From SG8-30 sp963710135 (GTDB lineage: Bacteria > Pseudomonadota > Gammaproteobacteria > Steroidobacterales > Steroidobacteraceae): a DNA stretch of 64,000 nt. The position numbers and the translations under genes were made by a program. The stretch is from the NCBI GenBank assembly GCA_963710135.1, contig CAVPYY010000003.1, forward strand, positions 682,001-746,000. The letters are read 5' to 3'. The notes beneath the pieces are model-generated. The model was not told the DNA's origin, made no database searches, and saw nothing but the letters and a program-made list of their open reading frames with translations. Positions 19,423 to 26,707 of this stretch are shown piece by piece; the first letter of the stretch is position 1; every line of letters starts with the position of its first letter.

Positions 19423-20766
19423 ATGCTCTACGAACGCCTGATACTGCCGTTTTTTCGCGCCACCTCGCGTCGCGCCATGCGCTTTGACGCCGGGCCGGCG
19501 GCCGTGCCGGCGCCGCCACCGGGCGGCGAAGCGTTCCTGTACGTACACATTCCCTTTTGCCAGGTGCTGTGCCCGTTCTGTTCGTTCCATCGCGTCCAGT
19601 ACAAGGAGTCCAAGGCCAGCCGTTACTTCACGGCCCTGCGCCGCGAGATCGAGACCTATCGGGACGCCGGCTTCCGCTTCACGGGCGTGTACGTCGGCGG
19701 CGGGACACCAACGGTGGCGCCCGACGAGCTCGCCAGGACCCTGGACCTCATCCGTTCCTGGTTCCCGGTGCGCGAGGTCTCGATCGAGACGAATCCCTCC
19801 GACCTGACGGACTCGACTCTCGGCATCCTCGCGGATGCCGGCGTCGATCGCGTGTCCGTTGGCGTGCAGAGCTTCGATGATGATCTGCTGAAGGAGATGG
19901 AGCGCTATCACAAGTACGGCTCGCGGGCGCAGATCCTCGAGAGCCTGGAGCGCGCGGCAGGTAAGTTCCGCACGCTCAATGTCGACATGATCTTCAACCT
20001 GCCGCACCAGACCCCGGAGATTCTCGAGCGGGACCTCGCGACCGTGCGGGAGTCGGCGGCCAACCAGGTTTCGTTCTACCCGCTCATGACGTCCGACACC
20101 GCGCGACTGAAGATGACCGCGCGCATGGGCCGCCTCGACCGCAAGCGCGTGCGCCAGTACTATCAGCGCATCCTCGACGGACTGGCGCAAGATTTCCATC
20201 CGGCCTCGGCCTGGTGCTTCACGCGCGGTGCTGCGGCGGGTGTCGATGAATACATCGTCGACTCGAGCGACTACGTCGGGCTCGGTAGCGGCGCGTTCAG
20301 CTATGTCGAGGGGTCGATGTACGCCACGACATTCTCGCTCAACGCTTATGCGGATCGCATGGCGCGCGGCGAGCCGGCGATCACCCAGCGGCGCGCCATG
20401 AGCCTGCATGAGCAGATGCGTTACGAGATGCTGATCCGCCTGTTCGGGTTGCGGCTCGATCACGACTGGCTGGAGCGGCGTTTCGGCGGCCGCTTCCGGA
20501 CGCACATGTTCGCCGAGATGGCGGCGCTCAAGCTCATCGGCGCAGTGCGCGAGGACGCAACCGGTTACCGCCTCACCGAGCGCGGCATGTACCTGTGGGT
20601 GCTAATGATGAGCGCGTTCTTCGAGTCGGTGAACGTGTTCCGCGAGCAGATGCGTTCGCACATCCGCGAAGAACTCGAGCAAGAGCAGGACGAAGGGGTC
20701 GAAACACCTGCCGCCGCCTTCGAGCGCCTGACCCGCTTCGCCCGGAGGGGTCAGACGCCGCTCTGA
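19423..20766 (+). CDS. Radical-SAM coproporphyrinogen III oxidase-like protein (HemN/HemW/ChuW family)
   Basis: A 447-residue radical-SAM enzyme. The 4Fe-4S motif HIPFCQVLCPFC supplies C46, C50 and C53. It is followed by YVGGGTPTVAPDEL, SIETNPSDL and DRVSVGVQSFDDDLL, all typical of the oxygen-independent coproporphyrinogen oxidase superfamily, which includes HemN, the heme chaperone HemW and the heme-degrading ChuW/HutW enzymes. The subgroup cannot be fixed from sequence reading. Position next to 50 heme sites suggests a role in heme supply or handling. ATG 19423 is preferred over TTG 19414. The last residues RRGQTPL and the stop codon lie inside a family A repeat, so the natural C-terminus may have been replaced. 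Confidence 0.8.
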   Translation: MLYERLILPFFRATSRRAMRFDAGPAAVPAPPPGGEAFLYVHIPFCQVLCPFCSFHRVQYKESKASRYFTALRREIETYRDAGFRFTGVYVGGGTPTVAPDELARTLDLIRSWFPVREVSIETNPSDLTDSTLGILADAGVDRVSVGVQSFDDDLLKEMERYHKYGSRAQILESLERAAGKFRTLNVDMIFNLPHQTPEILERDLATVRESAANQVSFYPLMTSDTARLKMTARMGRLDRKRVRQYYQRILDGLAQDFHPASAWCFTRGAAAGVDEYIVDSSDYVGLGSGAFSYVEGSMYATTFSLNAYADRMARGEPAITQRRAMSLHEQMRYEMLIRLFGLRLDHDWLERRFGGRFRTHMFAEMAALKLIGAVREDATGYRLTERGMYLWVLMMSAFFESVNVFREQMRSHIREELEQEQDEGVETPAAAFERLTRFARRGQTPL

Positions 20767-20864
20767 CCCCACTCTGGCACCACTCTGACCCCAGTGAGCG
20801 GGCAGGTGCCCGAGCGGTACACGAGCAGTACACGACTGGTACCCGAGTGGCGTCTGACCCCTCC
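20744..20864. repeat. Family A hairpin repeat, copy A4
   Basis: Left arm GGAGGGGTCAGAC at 20744-20756 and right arm GTCTGACCCCTCC at 20852-20864 are exact inverted repeats. The interior contains tandem words CTCTGACCCCA and CTCTGGCACC plus GTACACGAGCAGTACACG. It lies between two convergent genes: the left arm is coding for the upstream gene, and the right arm abuts the TAG of the downstream minus-strand gene. Confidence 0.85.
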
Positions 20865-21271
20865 TAGGAGAAGAGGGCGGTGTTGTCGATGTAGATCCGG
20901 TAGCTCTGGATCTTGTCGCCGCGCAGGTAGAAGACGTTGACGAACGGCAGGGTCAGGGTGCTGCCGTCGTGGCGGGTGTAGGTGACCTCGCCCTCGCAGA
21001 CGGCCGTGTCGGCGTCGTTCCAGGTGCGGATCAGCCGGTGGCGGCTGCCGCCGATCGCCGCGAAGAACCCGCCGACCATGGCGCCGATGGCCTCGTGGCC
21101 CACCGCTGCCGGCGCGTTGGCGAAGCGGAACTCGCCGCCATCCGCCAGGAAGGCGAGGAACGCCGCCGTGTCCTTGCCGTCGATGGTGGCGAACAGTCGC
21201 TCCCACCATGCCTTGTCCCGCATCAGGTTCTCCGCAAGTCCGTAACCGTCACCCGACATGCCGGTCGGCAC
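20864..21271 (-). CDS. NTF2-like (SnoaL) protein
   Basis: A 135-residue protein, or 131 from the second ATG at 21259, with the NTF2-like fold: helix WWERLFATIDGKDTAAFLAF, loop LADGGEFRFAN, then strands with VTYTRHDGSTLTLPFVNVFY and the C-terminal IQSYRIYIDNTALF. This resembles stress-associated or ketosteroid-isomerase-like members with no defined substrate. Its TAG is shared with the right arm of repeat A4. It is divergent from the cytochrome locus; the 204-bp gap to 21476 is the only unusually AT-rich stretch nearby and probably holds both promoters. Confidence 0.7.
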   Translation of the reverse strand: MPTGMSGDGYGLAENLMRDKAWWERLFATIDGKDTAAFLAFLADGGEFRFANAPAAVGHEAIGAMVGGFFAAIGGSRHRLIRTWNDADTAVCEGEVTYTRHDGSTLTLPFVNVFYLRGDKIQSYRIYIDNTALFS

Positions 21272-21475
21272 GATGGCCTACCCGGGTTTCGGCTGCACGT
21301 TGTTGCTACGCACCATTTTGCCACAAGTACGTACAGGGACTACGCCAAACACGTAATAACTACTGATTCTAACGGCTTCGCCTCAGGCCTAACGTTCGCT
21401 CATGACGCGGCCGCCCGATCGCCGTGTCCCGCGTTTCTGGCTCGCAGCAACAAGTCAGAAGGGGAGTGAGCCGTA

Positions 21476-23824
21476 ATGTTTGGAACAAGGACTTGGAAAG
21501 GGCTGGCCGCCGTCACCGTCGCCGCCCTGATGGCGGCCGGCATCGCCGGCTGTTCGGGTGACGATGGTTCGGATGGCTCGGCAGGCCCGGCAGGGCCGGC
21601 TGGTCCCAGCGGACCGACTGGGCCGTCAGGCCCGCCGGGAACCCCGGCACCGGGACCGACCGCGGCCTCCGTGACCACGGCCGACGCCATCGTCGCGACC
21701 GTGACCGGCGTCAGCATCGCCTCGCCGCCTGTGGTGACGTTCCGCCTCGCCGATCGCAGCGGCGCACCCCTGCAGGGGCTGCAGCCAAACCAGATCCGCT
21801 TTGCGATCGCCAAGCTGGTGCCGGGCACCGGTGGCGGGTCGAGCCAGTGGGTGTCCTACATCAACCGCAGCGTCAATCCGGCTGCAGGCTTCGTGGGCAC
21901 ACAGCCCGCGATCCAGGCGAACACCGAGACCGCGACGGCGGGCACGCTCACCGACAATGGTGACGGCACCTACACCTACCGCTTCGCCGTCGACGTCGCG
22001 AACGTGACCGCACCGGTCGCCGTGGCCTATGACGCGACGCTGACCCACCGCGTGGCGATCCAGTTGTCCGGCCTGCCGGGCATCAACAACGCGTCCTACA
22101 CCTGGCAGCCTTCGTCCGGCGCGACCACGGGCATCTTCTCCCGCGAGATCGTCGACAACGACACCTGCAACGCCTGCCACGACGTGCTGTTCTTCCACGG
22201 TGGCTCGGCGGATTCCGGCGGCCGGCGCGACACGCAGTACTGCGTGACCTGCCACAACCCGGGCTCGACCGATCCCGAGACGACCAACAGCGTCGACATG
22301 AAGGTGATGATCCACAAGATCCACGCCGGCGCGGAGTTGACCAACGGCTACGGCATCGTGGGTTACGGCGGTACGGTGTATGACTACTCAGGCATCGAGT
22401 GGACCCAGGACATCCGCAACTGCCAGACCTGCCACGAGGAAAGCGACACTGACACGCCGCAGGCCAGCAATTGGCGGACGACCGTCAACATCGAGGCTTG
22501 CGGCACCTGCCACGACAACATGAACTTTGCGACGGGCGAGGGCCATGGGGCGGTAGGCCCGGCGACCAACGCCGACTGCGCCGTGTGCCACGGCCCGACC
22601 GCGACGCTGTTCAATGGCTCGCTCAGGCCCGAAAACGCGCACAAGATCCCGGCTGACGAGGCTGCCAAACTGTTCCAGTACCAGGTGGTCAGCGTCTCCG
22701 GTGTGCAGCTCGACGGTACGCCTGGTGTGGTGGCTGGCAAGGTTTCGCCGGGCGAGTACGCGCTGGTGACCATCAAGGTCGTCAACCCGGCGACGGGCAC
22801 GGCCTACGACATCAACGACCAGAGCCTCGCCAACCCGTTCTTCACCAAGCCGGGTGCCACGACGAGCCTCAACGTGGACGTCGCCTGGACGACGCGTGAC
22901 TTCACCAACTTTGGCAGCGGCAGCGCGACGGTCACGACCGGCTCGCCGGCCCAGCCGACGCAGATCGGTTTCCTGGCCAACACCGCGGTCTCGGCCACCG
23001 TGTGCGTCGGCGGAGCCGGCGTAGGCTGCCCGCCGCAGGCGCTCGGCCGCCCGGTCGCAAACCCGGACGGTTCGTTCACCAAGGCGGCGCTCAGGCCAGT
23101 TCCGGCCAGTGGCGTCACGGGCTCGGGTGCCGCGGTGATCGAGGGCCGTCCGGCCGTCGATACCGATCCGGATCCGGCCGTGACCACCTACCAGCGCGTG
23201 CGCGTGGTGTCCGTCGGCCTGCCGTTTGCGATCACCGACAGCGCGCCGGTGGCACGCCGCTCGGTCGTCGATACGGGCAAGTGCAACGACTGCCACAACA
23301 ACCTGTCGCTGCACGGCAGCGGCCGGACCGCCAACACGGAGCTGTGCTCGACCTGCCACAATGCGGACTTCGCGTGCCGCACCGTGGGCCAGATCGGTTC
23401 CACAGACCTCAAGCGGATGGCGCACGGCATTCATGCCGGCACGTTCAACGAGTGCGGTCATGACTACACCGGTGTGGTGTATCCGGGACGGATCAACAAC
23501 TGCGAGGGTTGCCACAAGGCCGACACCTTCTACCCGGTCGATGCGACCAAGGTGTTTGCCACTTCGATCGACGCCGGAGCGGATCGCTCCACGCCGGTCG
23601 ACGACATCAACATCACGCCGAACCTGGCGGTCTGCGGCAACTGCCACACCAGTGCCCTGGGCGTGGCACACATGAAGCAGAACGGCGGCTCGGACACGGC
23701 GGTGCAGGACAGCGACGGGACCTACCTGTCGGGCAGCATCGAGACCTGCGCGCTGTGCCACGGCCCGGGCAAGACCGCGGACATCCGTGACGCGCACAAG
23801 ATCGACCAGTTCGTCGACAATTGA
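21476..23824 (+). CDS. Decaheme OmcA/MtrC-family outer-surface lipoprotein, paralogue 1
   Basis: Predicted terminal cytochrome of an extracellular electron transfer conduit, 782 residues. A lipoprotein signal ends in AGIAGC, followed by acidic GDDGSDG and a collagen-like run GPAGPAGPSGPTGPSGPPG. A beta-rich domain precedes a first pentaheme group (CNACH about residue 231, CVTCH, CQTCH, CGTCH, CAVCH about 367). A second beta-rich domain is followed by a second pentaheme group (CNDCH about 602, CSTCH, CEGCH, CGNCH, CALCH about 758). Ten CxxCH sites arranged beta-5-beta-5 is the known MtrC/OmcA architecture. GGGGAG precedes the ATG by ten bases. It is closest to paralogue 2, with a near-identical C-terminus and shared 3' sequence, which suggests recent duplication. 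Confidence 0.92.
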   Translation: MFGTRTWKGLAAVTVAALMAAGIAGCSGDDGSDGSAGPAGPAGPSGPTGPSGPPGTPAPGPTAASVTTADAIVATVTGVSIASPPVVTFRLADRSGAPLQGLQPNQIRFAIAKLVPGTGGGSSQWVSYINRSVNPAAGFVGTQPAIQANTETATAGTLTDNGDGTYTYRFAVDVANVTAPVAVAYDATLTHRVAIQLSGLPGINNASYTWQPSSGATTGIFSREIVDNDTCNACHDVLFFHGGSADSGGRRDTQYCVTCHNPGSTDPETTNSVDMKVMIHKIHAGAELTNGYGIVGYGGTVYDYSGIEWTQDIRNCQTCHEESDTDTPQASNWRTTVNIEACGTCHDNMNFATGEGHGAVGPATNADCAVCHGPTATLFNGSLRPENAHKIPADEAAKLFQYQVVSVSGVQLDGTPGVVAGKVSPGEYALVTIKVVNPATGTAYDINDQSLANPFFTKPGATTSLNVDVAWTTRDFTNFGSGSATVTTGSPAQPTQIGFLANTAVSATVCVGGAGVGCPPQALGRPVANPDGSFTKAALRPVPASGVTGSGAAVIEGRPAVDTDPDPAVTTYQRVRVVSVGLPFAITDSAPVARRSVVDTGKCNDCHNNLSLHGSGRTANTELCSTCHNADFACRTVGQIGSTDLKRMAHGIHAGTFNECGHDYTGVVYPGRINNCEGCHKADTFYPVDATKVFATSIDAGADRSTPVDDINITPNLAVCGNCHTSALGVAHMKQNGGSDTAVQDSDGTYLSGSIETCALCHGPGKTADIRDAHKIDQFVDN

Positions 23825-23835
23825 TGACACGGCAG

Positions 23836-23861
23836 CCGGCGGGGAGCTGAGTCCCCGCTGG
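23836..23861 (+). repeat. Conserved hairpin after paralogue 1
   Basis: GCGGGGA, loop GCTGAG, TCCCCGC just after the stop. The same hairpin, with small changes, follows each of the four decaheme genes (26441, 29183, 31719), so it was copied with the gene or is kept for mRNA processing or stability. Confidence 0.75.
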
Positions 23862-23876
23862 CACTCCCGCCGACCT

Positions 23877-23909
23877 GGGGCGCCTCGCAAGGGGCGCCCT
23901 TTTCGTTTT
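23877..23909 (+). terminator. Rho-independent terminator after paralogue 1
   Basis: Stem GGGCGCC (23878-23884) and GGCGCCC (23893-23899) followed by TTTTCGTTTT. It lies 16 bases beyond the conserved hairpin, so paralogue 1 may be transcribed alone or only partly into paralogue 2. Confidence 0.75.
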
Positions 23910-24097
23910 GCGCGACACCCGCCTGGCTGAATGCTGCATTGCGATACCGGGGCCTCGGAAACTACCTACACAAAACCGCCCATGCTCGGATTCAACCGGC
24001 CTCCCCCGTTGCCTACGGTGCACGGTGAATGAATCCCCGTGGGCGCCGCGCCAGTCGCGCGGGCTGTCCACCCGGGAACAACAAGGGAGAGCGCAAC

Positions 24098-26428
24098 ATG
24101 CTTCGGGGTAGGGAGAGCGTGGGAAGGCTGGCCACCATCGCGGTGGCCGCCATGTTGGCAGTCGGTTTCGCCGGCTGTTCTGGAGACGATGGCAAGGACG
24201 GCTCGGCTGGATCGGCCGGTCCGGCAGGGCCGGCCGGACCTGTCGGTCCCTCGGGTCCGCCGGGAACGCCGGCGCCGGGTCCGGGCGTGGCGTCCGTCAC
24301 CACGGCTGACGCTGTCGTGGCGACGGTTACCGGCGTGAGCATTGCCTCACCACCGGTGGTGACTTTCCGCCTCGCCGACCGCAACGGCGAGCCCTTGCAG
24401 GGCTTGCAGCCCAACCAGATCCGCTTCGCGCTCGCCAAGCTGGTACCGGGCACCGGCGGCGCATCGAGCCAGTGGGTGTCCTATATCAACCGCACCGCGA
24501 CGCCGGTCGCGGGCTTCGTCGGCACGACCCCTGAGAACCAGGCGACGACGCAGACGGCGACGGCCGGCACGCTGACCGACAACGGTGACGGCACCTACAG
24601 CTATGAGTTCTCGTTCGACATCACCAACGTGACCACGCCGGTGGCGGTCCCTTATGAACCGACACTGACCCATCGCGTGGCAATCCAGCTGTCCGGCTTG
24701 CCGGGCATCAACAATGCATCGTACGACTGGCAGCCTTCGAGCGGTGCGACCACGGGGTTGTTCACCCGCGAGATCGTCGACAACGACACCTGCAACGCCT
24801 GTCACGACGTGATGTTCTTCCACGGCGGCTCGCCCGATGGCGGGGGCCGGCGCGACACGCAGTACTGCGTGACCTGCCACAACCCGGGCTCGATCGATCC
24901 CGAGACGACCAACAGCGTCGACATGAAGGTGATGATCCACAAGATCCACGCCGGCGCCGAGCTGACCAACGGCTACTCGGTGGTCGGGCACGGCTCGACC
25001 TTCTATGACTACTCGAACATCGTGTGGACCCAGGATATCCGCAACTGCCAGACCTGCCACGAGGAGAGCGACGCGGATACGCCGGACGCCAGCAACTGGC
25101 GCACGGTGGTAAACATCGAGTCCTGCGGCACCTGTCACGACGATATCAACTTCGCAACGGGGGCGGGGCACGGTGCGGTCGGTCCGGCGACGGACGCCGA
25201 CTGCGCAACCTGCCATGGTCCCAGCTCGACGCTGTTCGGCGGCAGGTTGAAGGCCGAGAACGCCCACAAGATCCCGGCCGTCGAAGCCGCCAAGGCCGTC
25301 GAGTACGAAGTGGTCAGCGTGGCGGGCGTGCAGGCCGATGGCTCGGCCGGCGTGGCGGCCGGCAAGGTGTCACCGGGCGAATTCGCGCTGGTCACCATTC
25401 GCGTCCGCAATCCGCTCACCGGCGACGACTACGACATTCTGGACGCGGACCTGAGCAACCCGTTTGCGGTGAAGCCGGGTGGCACTTCGCCGAGGCTGCG
25501 AGTTGACGTCGCGTGGACGACGCAGGACTTCACCAACACCGGCAGCGGCAGCGCGACGGTGACATCCGGTACCCCCGCGCAGCCGACGCAAATCGACTTC
25601 CTGTCGGCCACGGCGGATCCGGGTGGCGTGCCGCCGCAGGCGGTCGGCCTTGCGACCGACAACGGCGACGGCACCTTCACCAAGGCGGCGCTGGTGCCAG
25701 TGCCGGGCTCCGGGGTGACGGGCTCCGGTGCGGCCATCATCGAGGGCCGGCCAGTGGTCGACGTCGATCCGGACCCAGCGGTGACCACCTATGACCGTCT
25801 GGCCGTGATCTCGGTCGGCATCCCGTTCGCGATCACCGACAACGCACCGGTGGCGCGCCGCTCCGTGGTCGATATCGCCAAGTGCAACGACTGCCATAAC
25901 ACGCTGTCGCTGCATGGCGCGAACCGCACGGGCAACACCGAGCTGTGCTCGACCTGCCACAACCCGGACCTCACCTGCCGCAGCACCGGCTCGCCGATCG
26001 GCACCACCGACCTGAAGGTGATGGCGCATGGTCTGCACGCCGGCACCTTCGACCAGTGCGGTCACGACTACACCGATGTGGTGTACCCGGGACGGATCAA
26101 CAACTGCGAGGGCTGCCACAAGGAGAACACCTTCTACCCGGTCGACGCGACCAAGGTGTTTGCGACCTCCTTCGATCCGGGCGCCGACCGTTCCGTTTCG
26201 ACGGACGACGTCAACATCACGCCGAACCTGGCGGTCTGCGGCAACTGCCACACCAGTGACCTGGGCGTGGCACACATGAAGCAGAACGGCGGCTCGGACA
26301 CGGCAGTGCAGGCGGTCGACGGGACGTACCTGTCGGGCAGCATCGAGACCTGTGCGCTGTGCCACGGTCCGGGCAAGAGCGCGGACATCCGCGACGCGCA
26401 CAAGATCGACCAGTTCGTCGACAATTGA
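24098..26428 (+). CDS. Decaheme OmcA/MtrC-family outer-surface lipoprotein, paralogue 2
   Basis: 776 residues from ATG 24098, which follows AAGGGAGAG; the frame is open further upstream but lacks a signal there. The lipobox is VGFAGC, then GDDGKDG and the collagen-like run GPAGPAGPVGPSGPPG. Ten CxxCH motifs form two pentaheme groups (CNACH about residue 232 to CATCH about 370; CNDCH about 597 to CALCH about 753) with beta-rich domains before each. Its last 70 residues and the following 35 bases are almost the same as paralogue 1, while the middle has drifted, pointing to a fairly recent tandem duplication. Predicted to be anchored on the outer membrane and reduced through MtrAB. Confidence 0.92.
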   Translation: MLRGRESVGRLATIAVAAMLAVGFAGCSGDDGKDGSAGSAGPAGPAGPVGPSGPPGTPAPGPGVASVTTADAVVATVTGVSIASPPVVTFRLADRNGEPLQGLQPNQIRFALAKLVPGTGGASSQWVSYINRTATPVAGFVGTTPENQATTQTATAGTLTDNGDGTYSYEFSFDITNVTTPVAVPYEPTLTHRVAIQLSGLPGINNASYDWQPSSGATTGLFTREIVDNDTCNACHDVMFFHGGSPDGGGRRDTQYCVTCHNPGSIDPETTNSVDMKVMIHKIHAGAELTNGYSVVGHGSTFYDYSNIVWTQDIRNCQTCHEESDADTPDASNWRTVVNIESCGTCHDDINFATGAGHGAVGPATDADCATCHGPSSTLFGGRLKAENAHKIPAVEAAKAVEYEVVSVAGVQADGSAGVAAGKVSPGEFALVTIRVRNPLTGDDYDILDADLSNPFAVKPGGTSPRLRVDVAWTTQDFTNTGSGSATVTSGTPAQPTQIDFLSATADPGGVPPQAVGLATDNGDGTFTKAALVPVPGSGVTGSGAAIIEGRPVVDVDPDPAVTTYDRLAVISVGIPFAITDNAPVARRSVVDIAKCNDCHNTLSLHGANRTGNTELCSTCHNPDLTCRSTGSPIGTTDLKVMAHGLHAGTFDQCGHDYTDVVYPGRINNCEGCHKENTFYPVDATKVFATSFDPGADRSVSTDDVNITPNLAVCGNCHTSDLGVAHMKQNGGSDTAVQAVDGTYLSGSIETCALCHGPGKSADIRDAHKIDQFVDN

Positions 26429-26440
26429 TGACACGGCAGC

Positions 26441-26464
26441 CGGCGGGGAGCTGAGTCCCTGCCG
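26441..26464 (+). repeat. Conserved hairpin after paralogue 2
   Basis: CGGCGGGGA, loop GCTGAG, TCCCTGCCG, with one mismatch against the perfect stem. Same position and sequence as the hairpin after paralogue 1. Confidence 0.7.
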
Positions 26465-26478
26465 GCACTCCCCGCTCC

Positions 26479-26508
26479 AGGGCGCCCAACCGGGCGCCCT
26501 CTTTTTTT
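26479..26508 (+). terminator. Rho-independent terminator after paralogue 2
   Basis: Perfect 9-bp stem AGGGCGCCC and GGGCGCCCT with a four-base loop, followed by CTTTTTTT. The strongest terminator in the cytochrome locus by eye. Confidence 0.9.
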
Positions 26509-26707
26509 CGTGGATCCCTGGAGCGGAAGCCGACTTCGAAAGCCTTCGCCGGCGCGTCGCGGCAGCCGGACTTTTACGTACTTTCTGATCGACTTTCTCT
26601 TATTTTGCGCCGCCCAAAAAATACCTACTGTTCAGTATCAAGAGTCCGCATGGGCGTTGCGCCGGGGGTGCACGCGTGCGGCTCGGATACGACAAGGGAG
26701 AGCTGTC

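Noticed and set aside
19430..20505. Minus-strand open frame continuous with the glucan synthetase remnant across the radical-SAM gene
   Set aside because: Homology stops at the palindrome near 19359; upstream residues are antisense to the radical-SAM gene.
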